From: Bacteroidia bacterium
GTDB taxonomy: Bacteria; Bacteroidota; Bacteroidia; J057
Direction of reading: 5' to 3'
Assembly: GCA_033391075.1 (NCBI GenBank)
Contig: JAWPMV010000001.1
Location: forward strand, 7,564,001 to 7,628,000
DNA length: 64,000 nucleotides
The notes under the pieces: model-generated
The model's database searches: none
Told to the model about the DNA's origin: nothing
Seen by the model: only the letters and a program-made list of their open reading frames with translations
Made by a program: the position numbers and the translations under genes
In this document: one piece after another, positions 41,951-50,762 of the stretch
Layout of the letters: the number at the start of each line of letters is the position of its first letter
Numbering within the stretch: the first letter of the stretch is position 1

Positions 41951-44221
41951 TTAGAGGTTAATCCAATAGGTCAATTTGAATACAAGTGCCCGATTCTTGC
42001 TACCAAAATCCTGTGGGAAATAGTTCTCTGTATAAACAATGAAGAAATCCGATGCAGGTTGATAGCGCCATTGAAAGCGTGCATTGAGATTTATGTTATC
42101 AATCAGGCTATTGTATTGAAAATAAGTAGTGAGGAAAATCGCATCCGTTAGGGTCAGGTCTATCCTCGGCCCAATGAGAAAGAAATCCTCTTGCCCGTAA
42201 TTGTCCGGAAGGTCAAGTTTATTGTAATCAAAAACCAATGAGATATTTCCATAGGGTTGATATCTGGCATTCAATCTGCCACTCAAATTGAGCCGGGTTC
42301 CATTATAAAGGCCTCCGTATCTTCCTTCTAATGCCAGATTGACGGTCTTGCGGGTATCACTTTGAAAAGAAAAACCAACATTGTTCCAGGAATATTCTTC
42401 TCCAGCGAGGTACTTATCATAGGCTGGATTAAAGGTTGGATTAAAATCAAAGGTCAATTGCTGATATGTCCGGCTATACCCTACGGCCAATTGAGTTGTA
42501 TTCTTAAAGCTAAACTCATAGGTGAGCAGATAAGATTGATCAGTCAAAGTTCCTCCAGGTATATAATTTTGATTGGCTTCATAGGCCGGCCCCAGAAATA
42601 CCAGCGGTCCCTTTTTGGGATAATGTTTATATGATCCCTGGCTAAAGAAACCGATCTGTCCGGGATAAACGGATTGTCCGGGAACAAAACCTACCTCTGC
42701 ATTGAAGTTGTCCTGTACAACGAAATTACCAACAAAAACATCCCATCTCTGACTGGCATATCTCCAGAAAGTGGACATAGAAAAGCTTTTATCATCATAG
42801 ATGGGATCAAAGGACTTTCCGAAATAAGAACTATGGTACCACTTATTATCCTTACTTCTAATCTCTACATCCGCAGCCAGGACTCGATTGAAGTTATTTC
42901 GGATTCTTCTAAAACCATTGCCTGTTACGGGAACTTCTGGAAAGATGGTTGGGTGGAAGAATTCGCTCGTATCATTTTCTCCTACGCCCAGGCTTTGTTT
43001 ATTCACCCAACTCAGAGAAACACTGGATTGCTGCCAGAGATTGCGTTGAAGAGTAGCGACCGTATAATTCTGTGCAGGCAAACCGATCGACTCTTCTGCC
43101 TTGGTTTGCATATTCAGAACACTCATTCGCCAATTTTCATCCAAAGATCCACTCAAACGCGCACCATATAAAATGGGGAGCCTTCTGAATAGCCCCGAAC
43201 TGTCCTGAGCAATACCGATCCTACGGGAGAAAAAGGGACGAACCATAGGAAATCCCATATCAGCAAAGAGGTCGCTGTTTTCAAGAAAGAACTGCCTCCG
43301 CTCCGGAAATTGGACTTCAAAACGAGTCAAATTGAGTACCTGTTGGTCTACTTCAACCTGTGAGAAATCCGGATTAAAGGTCAGGTCCAGATTCATCGAA
43401 GGTGTCACACTCACTTTTGCATCAAATCCCGCCTGGAAATCCGATGCCGGCTCTGCTTCGGGATCGAGTTTATTTATAGATCTGTTTCCCGCTATATAGG
43501 GGATTACCGAAATATTGGTTTTAGCAGGAGGAATGGGGTCATCCCATACCAACTGTCCTGCAAAGGCCATAGAAGCAGTATTGAACTGAATGGGAGTTTG
43601 TATCCATGAAGATTTCTCATTGCGTTTCAGGTCTTGTCTGTCGAAAGCAATGTTCCATTCTTTGAGATCACTCTTATAGCGAAAACTCTTAAAAGGAATG
43701 GCCATTTCTACCGTCCATTTATTGGGCTCCCGAACTACTTTAGAATACCACTTATTGTCCCAGAAGGTATTGAAAGAGCCATCGCTGGATCCCCCGCCTG
43801 ACATCACCCCTTCCATTTGTACGCCTGCAGGAGTGAGGGTAAAGAAGAAACCATTTAGGTAGTCATTGAATGGGCCAATGACAAAACCAACATTGTCATT
43901 GAGTGGATAATCAAAGTCTCTTCGCAAAGAGGTGATGATATCCGGCGTTTCATCATCTTCACATTCAAATGAAGCGTAGAGAAAATCATCATCGAAGGTT
44001 ACTCTGGCAATGGTTTTGACAGAAGGCTTGATTGTATCTACCGGAAAATTGAGGTACCAGTTATCAGCGACTTGTGCTGTCTGCCAGTCTGCTTCATCGA
44101 GTACACCATCAATGGTGATTTTTCCTTTTGCCTTTTTGATATGAATTTTTGTGCCGGGCTTGTTTTGGGCCAGCAAAAACACGGGTATGAAAAACAGTAG
44201 GATGAATAAAGATCTCATCAT
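41951..44221 (-). CDS. CBM9-like/DUF5916 outer-membrane protein
   Basis: A 756-residue exported protein. After a signal peptide ('RSLFILLFFIPVFLLAQ') comes a carbohydrate-binding family-9-like domain (about 20-230): 'IDGVLDEADWQTAQVADNWY' and 'RVTFDDDFLYASFECED' are typical. The rest, from about residue 240, matches the DUF5916 beta-barrel: 'LDLTFNPDFSQVEVDQQVLNL', 'FPERRQFFLENSDLF', and an end 'ALVFKLTYWINL' with an aromatic-rich terminal strand. The function of this widespread Bacteroidota family is unknown; a surface-glycan or export role is plausible. It is 155 bp after the S41 protease gene. Confidence 0.9.
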   Translation of the reverse strand: MMRSLFILLFFIPVFLLAQNKPGTKIHIKKAKGKITIDGVLDEADWQTAQVADNWYLNFPVDTIKPSVKTIARVTFDDDFLYASFECEDDETPDIITSLRRDFDYPLNDNVGFVIGPFNDYLNGFFFTLTPAGVQMEGVMSGGGSSDGSFNTFWDNKWYSKVVREPNKWTVEMAIPFKSFRYKSDLKEWNIAFDRQDLKRNEKSSWIQTPIQFNTASMAFAGQLVWDDPIPPAKTNISVIPYIAGNRSINKLDPEAEPASDFQAGFDAKVSVTPSMNLDLTFNPDFSQVEVDQQVLNLTRFEVQFPERRQFFLENSDLFADMGFPMVRPFFSRRIGIAQDSSGLFRRLPILYGARLSGSLDENWRMSVLNMQTKAEESIGLPAQNYTVATLQRNLWQQSSVSLSWVNKQSLGVGENDTSEFFHPTIFPEVPVTGNGFRRIRNNFNRVLAADVEIRSKDNKWYHSSYFGKSFDPIYDDKSFSMSTFWRYASQRWDVFVGNFVVQDNFNAEVGFVPGQSVYPGQIGFFSQGSYKHYPKKGPLVFLGPAYEANQNYIPGGTLTDQSYLLTYEFSFKNTTQLAVGYSRTYQQLTFDFNPTFNPAYDKYLAGEEYSWNNVGFSFQSDTRKTVNLALEGRYGGLYNGTRLNLSGRLNARYQPYGNISLVFDYNKLDLPDNYGQEDFFLIGPRIDLTLTDAIFLTTYFQYNSLIDNINLNARFQWRYQPASDFFIVYTENYFPQDFGSKNRALVFKLTYWINL

Positions 44222-44376
44222 TCCTTATAGCTTATCGTCAGATGTAAGTTCTGAAACAACGACCGGTCCGCTGGCATTGTTCCCTGGAAATTTTGCGAAG
44301 CTAAAACTAATTCAAGGAAAATTCTACTGAAATTTTTTCATAGGCATAAAGGATGATGGCCTTCGTCGAAAAAGCC

Positions 44377-45822
44377 TTATTGTTGTCTGTTTCTGATAAA
44401 TTCGAGCGTGCCTTCCAGTACATCATCTACCCCATTATTGCGAACTTCTTTTATAGGAAAGTCTGGGCGAACACCTATGAGGTTTCGGCTACCATTTGGC
44501 CTGATTATGAGGGCCTTGGGAAAGGTGATGTTAATCCGGGAGTGGGGGAGAGGAAATTGGTGAACGGCTCCAAAACTTGTCGGCGTGTCAGCTGTGATTT
44601 CTCCCAAAATAGTCCCGAAACCATAATCTTTGATAATGGCGGCTGTTGATACGGTATTCGAATAGCTGTAGCGATTGATGAGGACGTAAACTTGTCCATG
44701 ATAGCGTTGCTGAACGGGAAGGGGTTCATAGGTGCCAAAGGGAATCTGAAATTGCGCGCCATTTTTATTTTCAAGAATCTGGCTACGCATTCCCTTCAGA
44801 TTTTCCTGCTCCACTCCTTCCCAAAACTTTTTAGTAATCTCCGAAGTCCGCACATGAAATTCAGAACAGAACCAGAAAGCTTCATGTGCAAAATAGGATA
44901 ACATATAATCACTGAAAGAATTATCTCCGCCTGGATTTCCTCTTAGGTCGATGATGAGATGTTCGCTATTTGACGATAGAATTTGCGCAAAACTTGAATC
45001 AATAAATTGGACGAATTCGCTTTTGTCAAAGGTATTGTGCTCAGAAGTATTTCCATCAGCAGATTGATTTAGGAATAAGCCCGGTTTGAGGTAGGCAATG
45101 TCTTCGATGAATTTAAATTCCCGACTTAAGTCGAAGAGATATTCTTTTTTTTCAAAATGTTCTTCCACTTCTGCTGCTGCTTTTGCTTCAAGCTGTATCG
45201 AGTATTGCTTCTTATCTGCTTTTCTTATCAGCTGCAGTTCAAAGCGCTTTACTTCGTCATACACCAACCAATATACTCGCGCAAATTCCAATTGATTGAT
45301 TAGGCTATTTTTCAGGTACTGACTTTCGCCCGAAAGATGCGCATACATATCTGCCATGACAGATGCTATGGGTTTTCCATTGATCGAAACAAGTTCGTCT
45401 CCTTGCTCAATTTCTTCTCTTTCAGAATAGTTCTCGTTGATGAGTACTCTTTTGCCTTCCATATCCATGGAAAATGGGAAAAGGCTTCCTCCTTTTTGAA
45501 TATAAGGGCCATAGTTTGTTTGGAAGGGAAACTCACTGGAACAATGGGCCAATTCTGAGAGAGCTACAAAAGGCTGAACCCGGCGGTGGAAATCCAGCAT
45601 ATCAACGGAATCCGTCAATCCTGCTTTCAATTCTTCTAAACGCTTATCAAAGACCACTTTCTCCGTATTAACATAGAGATCATAGTGGGTTTGTTGTAGG
45701 GTAGTGTATAAATAGTCCAGATCTTCCTTGGCCTGTTTAGCAGATATTTTATTGGGTTTGGCTTGAGCAAAGAGGGAAAGGCTCAAAGCCGAAAGTATAA
45801 TACTTAGTAGGAATCGTCTCAT
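44377..45822 (-). CDS. S41-family peptidase
   Basis: A 481-residue exported protein with a signal peptide ('LSIILSALSLSLFAQA'). It has a PDZ-like region ('EQGDELVSINGKPI', about residues 145-160) and an S41 catalytic domain from about residue 280: 'LIIDLRGNPGGDNSFSDYM' then 'VYVLINRYSYSNTVSTAAII', with the active-site serine region, and 'GEITADTPTSFGAVHQFPLP'. The lysine of the CtpA dyad is not obvious in the usual place, so it belongs to the tricorn-like/divergent S41 group. It precedes the DUF5916 gene by 155 bp. Confidence 0.85.
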   Translation of the reverse strand: MRRFLLSIILSALSLSLFAQAKPNKISAKQAKEDLDYLYTTLQQTHYDLYVNTEKVVFDKRLEELKAGLTDSVDMLDFHRRVQPFVALSELAHCSSEFPFQTNYGPYIQKGGSLFPFSMDMEGKRVLINENYSEREEIEQGDELVSINGKPIASVMADMYAHLSGESQYLKNSLINQLEFARVYWLVYDEVKRFELQLIRKADKKQYSIQLEAKAAAEVEEHFEKKEYLFDLSREFKFIEDIAYLKPGLFLNQSADGNTSEHNTFDKSEFVQFIDSSFAQILSSNSEHLIIDLRGNPGGDNSFSDYMLSYFAHEAFWFCSEFHVRTSEITKKFWEGVEQENLKGMRSQILENKNGAQFQIPFGTYEPLPVQQRYHGQVYVLINRYSYSNTVSTAAIIKDYGFGTILGEITADTPTSFGAVHQFPLPHSRINITFPKALIIRPNGSRNLIGVRPDFPIKEVRNNGVDDVLEGTLEFIRNRQQ

Positions 45823-45906
45823 GTATTTATTTTTTCAGAAGACGATTGGGGAGGGAGTTTGTTAACAAGCTTAAGATAAACTAAAACTGGTCCAGCTAAA
45901 TAAATC

Positions 45907-45998
45907 TGTCATCCCGGCCTTACTCCAAGAGCCAGGACCTCTAGCTGCAACAATTAAAGCTAGAGATCCCGGACATCTACATAGATTCCGGGATGACA
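45907..45998. repeat. palindromic element with TGTCATCCCGG ends
   Basis: TGTCATCCCGG (45,907-45,917) and CCGGGATGACA (45,988-45,998) are perfect 11-bp terminal inverted repeats. Inner parts CTCTAGCT and AGCTAGAG also pair, so the 92-bp unit can form a cross-like stem. Its left arm is repeated at 48,837. Confidence 0.8.
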
Positions 45999-46022
45999 AG
46001 CTGTTTTATTCTCAATGTACAT

Positions 46023-46140
46023 TGTCATCCCGACCGTAGTGGAGGGACCTCAATTACCTTTTAGCCATTATTAATGCTACAGGAGAATAGATATGTTTGT
46101 GAAAAGAGCTTTAGACCCTTCCACTTCGGTCAGGGTGACA
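46023..46140. repeat. second palindromic element (TGTCATCCCGACC/GGTCAGGGTGACA)
   Basis: TGTCATCCCGACCGTAGTGGAGGGA at the left pairs imperfectly with ACCCTTCCACTTCGGTCAGGGTGACA at the right. It follows the element at 45,907 by 24 bases and ends 35 bp before the erythromycin-esterase stop. It is related but not identical to the first. Confidence 0.7.
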
Positions 46141-46175
46141 CGAGTTGTTTGGAAAGTGAGGATAAGTCATTCCCC

Positions 46176-47420
46176 TTACTCCAACTGACTAATAAAATTG
46201 GGTAAAGAAACCTCGTCCAGAAAAATCAGTCCATCGAAATGCAAAGAAAGGTTCATATACTTATCTCCACTCAAATTGATAAAGGTATCCTCCACTTCGA
46301 TTTTATGGAAGAGCCATTCATTTCCTTTACCCGGCTTTTTGGGAATCTTTAAATAGGTAGCAAAGGCATCTATCTCCGCCATGGCATGTTTGAGGTTGAG
46401 TTTGCTGTCCTCTGGCGCTTCTATTTTCTTTTCTTCGCGATAATTACCTGCATACCTCCCGCTTCTCGCAAAAACTCCAATCGAAGACATGGTATCTCCA
46501 TAGGTCTCTTTTAAGAGTTCGCCCATCACCAGTTCTTTCTCATTGTATTTAGCGATGTGATAATTATGTCCGATGATGATGATCTTTTTCTTTGGGTAAA
46601 TTTCTTCTGCTAACCAGGCTACATTACTGGCCATGATAGAGTCTCGGGCTGCCCATCTTTTGTTCCAATCCTTGTCTTTGACAAAGTCCAGATAATAGCT
46701 GAGGTAGCCGATACGGTTTTGAAGAACCCTTTGGGTGAGTTTATATTTTTTGGTCTTTTTATAGGGAGACTTGCGCTTCAGTTCAGCAGCCAGTTTGTGA
46801 TAATCTCTGATTAGAGATTCCGTCTCATCTTTCAATTCTTCATAAGGTTTTCGCTGGCTAAGAGATTTTGAAAGGGAACTAAAGCGATTTTCAATATTTG
46901 TATATCTCGCGGAAGGAATCAGGGCCTGACCAGCACATTCCTGGAGTAAATATTGAAAGGATCCCCCTGACCTTTGCACATCAAAACCGGCAATCTCAAT
47001 TTCCTCCTCTTTCACAAAGGCCATCAATTCTTCGAAAGCCGAGGTTTGCCAAATGCCAAAAAGACCTCTCGTCAATTCAGCAGCTGTTTTGGTTGCCTTC
47101 TGGCAATTGGGTAAAATGAGTTCACCGATGCCCGACTCAAATAAGATAACATCAAAGTCCAGTTTTTTGTGAAGACTCCTGATCAGGCTGTTTCTGACTT
47201 CAAACATTTCACGTGAGCCGTGATTTGCTTCTCCGATCAAAACCAATCGGGATTTTCTTACATCCTTGAGTACGTTCTTCCAGTCTGTTAATTGGAAGTT
47301 CTTGTCACGAGAGAGAACCGAAGTGTGTTTTTTGATAAAGAGACTAGCTTCTTTACTGAGGTTTTGTCCAAAAACCGGCGTGCAGAAAGCTAGCAAAAGG
47401 ACGAATTGCAGGGCTTTCAT
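46176..47420 (-). CDS. erythromycin-esterase-family protein
   Basis: A 414-residue exported protein with signal peptide ('LQFVLLLAFCTPVFGQ'). The family's active-site residues are visible: Glu64 and His67 in 'LIGEANHGSREMFEVR', Glu95 in 'LFESGIGEL', and a late histidine in 'IIGHNYHIAK'. Family members include macrolide-hydrolysing EreA/EreB/EreC and many enzymes of unknown substrate, such as succinoglycan-synthesis-related proteins. This one is chromosomal, has no mobile signs, and its end ('DGLIFLDEVSLP') is like non-macrolide members. Macrolide resistance cannot be inferred. Confidence 0.85.
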   Translation of the reverse strand: MKALQFVLLLAFCTPVFGQNLSKEASLFIKKHTSVLSRDKNFQLTDWKNVLKDVRKSRLVLIGEANHGSREMFEVRNSLIRSLHKKLDFDVILFESGIGELILPNCQKATKTAAELTRGLFGIWQTSAFEELMAFVKEEEIEIAGFDVQRSGGSFQYLLQECAGQALIPSARYTNIENRFSSLSKSLSQRKPYEELKDETESLIRDYHKLAAELKRKSPYKKTKKYKLTQRVLQNRIGYLSYYLDFVKDKDWNKRWAARDSIMASNVAWLAEEIYPKKKIIIIGHNYHIAKYNEKELVMGELLKETYGDTMSSIGVFARSGRYAGNYREEKKIEAPEDSKLNLKHAMAEIDAFATYLKIPKKPGKGNEWLFHKIEVEDTFINLSGDKYMNLSLHFDGLIFLDEVSLPNFISQLE

Positions 47421-47548
47421 AAGATTTAGGTATTAGGCTTGTTCATTTATTGACAAGGAAAGCAGATCGAGGTTGCGGCTTTGGTCCAATTGACCATCAG
47501 GAAAAATAAAATAAAGTAAAATTCAGGCTGAAACGTCAGCAAGTATAT

Positions 47549-48112
47549 ATGAGCGAAGAGAGTGCGCGGAGCAAACAGTCAATCACGCAGATCATAGAGG
47601 AATATCAGGCTCCCCTGAAATCCTTTATTAGATCCCGTTTGGCTTCGGAGGAGGACACAGAGGATATACTTCAGGAAGTTTGGTACCAGCTCAGCAAAAA
47701 TCTTCCGAATGGAAAGATAGAGAATACACGAGCCTGGTTATATCGGGTAGCTCGCAATAAGGTCATAGATTCTTATCGTAAGAAATCGGCTGATTGGCTG
47801 GAGGATTATGTGTATGAAGAGGAAGAAGGAGATGCCTATCTGATTGATTCTTTATTGGAGTCGGATGAAAGTCCGGAAATGGATTTTCTCCGGGAGCAAT
47901 TCTGGGAAGATATGTACGAAGCCCTGGATGCCTTACCCGAAAAACAAAGAGAAGTCTTTATCCTCAATGAATGGGAAGGAGTAACCCTAAGAGAGATTGC
48001 CGAAAGGAGAGGAGAGAATCTCAAGACCATTATTTCCCGAAAAGGCTATGCAGTTCGACATTTACGGGAGCGATTGCAGCTGATTTTTGAGGAGTTTTTT
48101 GGAGTAGATTAA
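47549..48112 (+). CDS. ECF-type RNA polymerase sigma factor
   Basis: A 187-residue group-4 sigma factor. Region 2 is 'LKSFIRSRLASEEDTEDILQ' with 'ARNKVIDSYRKK', and region 4 is 'LDALPEKQREVFILNEWEGVTLREIAERRG', the normal helix-turn-helix. It lacks long extensions. No anti-sigma factor gene is adjacent: Hsp20 follows on the same strand after an AACAC-rich inverted repeat. This arrangement suggests, but does not prove, control of or joint expression with the heat-shock gene. The ATG at 47,549 starts the coding region directly after an AT-rich stretch. Confidence 0.93.
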   Translation: MSEESARSKQSITQIIEEYQAPLKSFIRSRLASEEDTEDILQEVWYQLSKNLPNGKIENTRAWLYRVARNKVIDSYRKKSADWLEDYVYEEEEGDAYLIDSLLESDESPEMDFLREQFWEDMYEALDALPEKQREVFILNEWEGVTLREIAERRGENLKTIISRKGYAVRHLRERLQLIFEEFFGVD

Positions 48113-48164
48113 AAAAAGTGAAAATAATTTAAAGTAAAAGAAAGAGTAGTACGACTGTATTAGT

Positions 48165-48257
48165 GAACGTGTTAATGTACGAGGGTGTTAGTGTGTTAGA
48201 GTAGTTTTAAAAAGCGCTAACACCCTAATACACAAACACACTAAAACTCACTAAAAA
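48165..48257. repeat. GTGTT/AACAC-rich inverted repeat between sigma factor and hsp20
   Basis: GAGGGTGTTAGTGTGTTAGAGTAGTTTTAA on the left and AGCGCTAACACCCTAATACACAAACACACTAAAACTC on the right form a long imperfect inverted repeat. It belongs with the 20,530 and 24,056 elements and lies inside the gap before hsp20. Confidence 0.65.
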
Positions 48258-48273
48258 TTTAATTTTAAAAAAT

Positions 48274-48735
48274 ATGTTTAATCACTGGAAACATGGATGG
48301 CAATGGCCCGAAGATGATGAGCAAATGCGTGAAAGAGGACGCAAAGCAAGAGCCAGAGCAAAAAGAAAATTCAAGCATTTTATGAATGAAGGAGGAAGCT
48401 GGAGAAGGCCCAAATACAATATCCCTGTGAATGTCATTGAGAGGGAAACCGAATATGAATTAATGGTTCATGCGGTAACTTATCCTAAAGAGCACATCAA
48501 GGTATCTGTGGTAGATGATATGCTGTATATCAGCGGGACGCGCGAGCCGAAAGAGGACAGGCCCAACTTTGTGCTACAGGAGTATCCCATCAAGTCTTTT
48601 GAGCGTTCTTTCGAACTGAGTCACAAAGTCGATAAGGACAATATTTCAGCGAAGTTTGTAGACGGTATCCTGGTCGTTACCGTACCCAAAACAGAGGCCG
48701 CTCAAAAGCCTGAAGTCAACATTGACATTCAATAG
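48274..48735 (+). CDS. Hsp20/alpha-crystallin family small heat-shock protein
   Basis: A 153-residue ATP-independent holdase chaperone. The N-terminal arm (to about 47) is highly basic, with 'RERGRKARARAKRKFKHFM'. The alpha-crystallin domain then spans about 48-145: 'PVNVIERETEYELMVHAVTYPKEHIKV', 'DDMLYISGTREP', 'FERSFELSHKVDKDNISAKF' and 'DGILVVTVPKTE'. The last short tail ('KPEVNIDIQ') supplies the usual IxI motif. An intrinsic terminator follows 29 bp after the stop. It may respond to the adjacent ECF sigma factor. Confidence 0.94.
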   Translation: MFNHWKHGWQWPEDDEQMRERGRKARARAKRKFKHFMNEGGSWRRPKYNIPVNVIERETEYELMVHAVTYPKEHIKVSVVDDMLYISGTREPKEDRPNFVLQEYPIKSFERSFELSHKVDKDNISAKFVDGILVVTVPKTEAAQKPEVNIDIQ

Positions 48736-48764
48736 GGTTTGAATAGATTGATGCTTATTATGAT

Positions 48765-48803
48765 GCGAAAGGGACAGACATGGATCTGTCCCTTTCGCTT
48801 TTT
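48765..48803 (+). terminator. intrinsic terminator after hsp20
   Basis: GCGAAAGGGACAGA (48,765-48,778) pairs perfectly with TCTGTCCCTTTCGC (48,785-48,798) over a 6-base loop, followed by TTTTT. A strong intrinsic terminator. Confidence 0.93.
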
Positions 48804-48836
48804 ATTTCCATCACTGTATACCCAAATAGAAAAAAT

Positions 48837-49270
48837 TGTCATCCCGGCCTTAACACAAGAGCTGGGATCTCTAGCAAATCTCGAAGTTTGAAAGTGTGAG
48901 GGCTTGCAGGGCTGAGAGATCGTGTATTACAGAGATCCATTTGGTACAGGATTTCTCGGCACACAATCCTCGGCGCATCCTATCCTCGAAATGACCAAAG
49001 GCCCCGTCATCTCGAAGTTTGAAAGTGTGAGGGCTTGCAGGGCTGAGAGATCGTGTATTACTGCAATCCATTTGGTACAGGATTTCTCGGCACACAATCC
49101 TCGGCGCATCCCATCCTCGAAATGACCAAAGGCCCCGTCATCTCGAAGTTTGAAAGTGTGAGGGCTTGCAGGGCTGAAAGATCATGTATTACTGGCATCC
49201 ATTTGGTACAAGATTTCTCGGCACACAATCCTCCGCACAGCCCATCCTCGAAATGACCAAAGGCCCCTGA
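48837..49270. repeat. 131-bp unit in three tandem copies, with a truncated palindromic element at its left
   Basis: A TGTCATCCCGGCCTTA... segment (48,837-48,877) matches the left half of the element at 45,907. Then a 131-bp unit begins at 48,878, 49,009 and 49,140 and is present three times with few differences. Each unit runs from ATCTCGAAGTTTGAAAG to AAATGACCAAAGGCCCCGTC; its ends (GTCATCTCGAAG/CCTCGAAATGAC) are inverted repeats. The third copy ends near 49,267. No coding role. Confidence 0.9.
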
Positions 49271-49414
49271 GAAGACAGACAATTGAGCTGTCCGGGGGAA
49301 AATAAACTTGTGATGCTTATCCAGCCGGAAAGAAGGAGCTTTGCCAGATACATGCACCTTTAGTGCAATGATCATAGCACAGAAACCCTTTCCCCGGATT
49401 TTTTCGGCCTTATT
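49271..49414. other. short gap after the tandem repeats
   Basis: No gene. It contains the promoter-distal end of the M24 peptidase transcript and no clear terminator. Confidence 0.4.
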
Positions 49415-50722
49415 TTACTTTATTACCAGCACTTTTCTATTTACCGGATAGAGCCATTCTATTCCTCGGGTAGTTACGACAGCATCATCTTCTAAAGGGA
49501 TTCTCAATTTCTTCCCGCCCCATTCCGGGATTTTGGTGTAGGCGAAAAGTTCTATGGATAATAGATTGCCGACTTTCAACTCATATCCTAATCTGACAGG
49601 ATTGAAGAAAGCAATAGAAGGTCCGATCCCATGTCCCCAGTTTCCTACGGAATGGCAACCGATGATTATATCTGTTTTGTCTGAAGTTCCCGGTTTATTA
49701 AACTCTTTCATTTGCGCAAAACCTCCTGCTACCAGAGCCTCATAAATATCTTTCTCAGCCTGTGCTGCAGTAATGCCTGCTTTAATACTATTCGTAATAT
49801 GCTGACGGGCCTTAAGTCCTTGTTCATAAGCATATTTGATGCTTTCAGGTACTTCGGTCTCTCCTTCCTTCAATACATAGGCAACTCGCTTCATATCCGT
49901 ATAGAAATTCATCAATCCTACTCCCCAATCCAGCATAAGAATATCCCCTCTTTGGATAATGCGATCTGTGGAGGTGGCTTCTATGCCATTGGGGCCGGTT
50001 ATATAGACGGAGGGCATACCAAAGGAAGATCCCAGATTATTTGCATGAAGTTGGTCCAGCATCCACCAGGCTACATCTTCCAAAGTAGTAACTCCAGGAG
50101 TGATAACCTCATTTGAAAAAGCCTTTTCAGCGATCTGGTAGGAAAGTTCTCCGGCTTCGCCATAAGCTGCAATTTCACTGGCTACTCTTCTTGATCGGAA
50201 GTCAGAAGTGAGCTTTTCGGCTGAAGTAAAACGATCGACATATTTCTTTCCCAATATTTCTGTCAATTCCAGGTATTCTGAATGAGAAAGTCCATCTGCG
50301 CCTCCGAAGTTTTTCGAAATGTTCAGGCCAATCTTTTGAGGATCTCTTTCCTTTACAAAATCCGCCAATTCTCCAGCCCCGCCGAAATAGTCATACAATC
50401 CTCCTTCTTCCAGGAGGTATCCACTGATTCCTAAAGCAGCCCTTTCGATCCTGTCTCCTCCTTTATCTGTAAAAATATAATAGCCATTCCCAGAAGTATA
50501 ACCAGCTCCCATATCCTGATACAAGGGGTCATAATTTCCTTCGCGATTGGTGATGATCCACATATCGATCCCATTCTCCCGCATGACTTCCGGTAAAATG
50601 AGGTCAAATTTATCAGAACGGATCTGGTTCATCTTTCTCCAGCGACGATGAGCCTCCTGTCCTGCCAGATCATTAACACAAAAAAGGATAATTCCCAGGA
50701 TGATAGTAGATAGACGTAGCAT
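49415..50722 (-). CDS. secreted M24-family metallopeptidase (Xaa-Pro aminopeptidase-like)
   Basis: A 435-residue exported protein. The ATG at 50,722 starts a signal peptide ('LRLSTIILGIILFCVNDLAG'); an earlier start at 50,797 would run back into the upstream gene. The pita-bread C-terminal domain has the five metal ligands in order: Asp in 'MLDWGVGLM', Asp in 'NFYTDMKRVAY', His in 'NWGHGIGPSI', Glu in 'LLSIELFAY' and Glu in 'IPLEDDAVV'. Spacing and order fit M24B enzymes that remove N-terminal residues before proline. It overlaps no other gene but follows the GNAT gene by 40 bp. Confidence 0.9.
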   Translation of the reverse strand: MLRLSTIILGIILFCVNDLAGQEAHRRWRKMNQIRSDKFDLILPEVMRENGIDMWIITNREGNYDPLYQDMGAGYTSGNGYYIFTDKGGDRIERAALGISGYLLEEGGLYDYFGGAGELADFVKERDPQKIGLNISKNFGGADGLSHSEYLELTEILGKKYVDRFTSAEKLTSDFRSRRVASEIAAYGEAGELSYQIAEKAFSNEVITPGVTTLEDVAWWMLDQLHANNLGSSFGMPSVYITGPNGIEATSTDRIIQRGDILMLDWGVGLMNFYTDMKRVAYVLKEGETEVPESIKYAYEQGLKARQHITNSIKAGITAAQAEKDIYEALVAGGFAQMKEFNKPGTSDKTDIIIGCHSVGNWGHGIGPSIAFFNPVRLGYELKVGNLLSIELFAYTKIPEWGGKKLRIPLEDDAVVTTRGIEWLYPVNRKVLVIK

Positions 50723-50762
50723 GTAATAGTATTTTTCGGTTTCAAAATGTGTCAGAACTAAG

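Noticed and set aside
25753-47420. A transferable resistance island formed by the metallo-beta-lactamase and the erythromycin-esterase homologue
   Set aside because: They are about 20 kb apart, separated by ordinary genes, and no integrase, transposase or attachment site is present.
48878-49270. The three regularly spaced repeats as a CRISPR array
   Set aside because: The whole 131-bp unit repeats, so there are no unique spacers; there are no cas genes in the window.
48871-49375. Small open frames on both strands within the 131-bp array
   Set aside because: They repeat with the 131-bp unit, lack starts with context and show no family.
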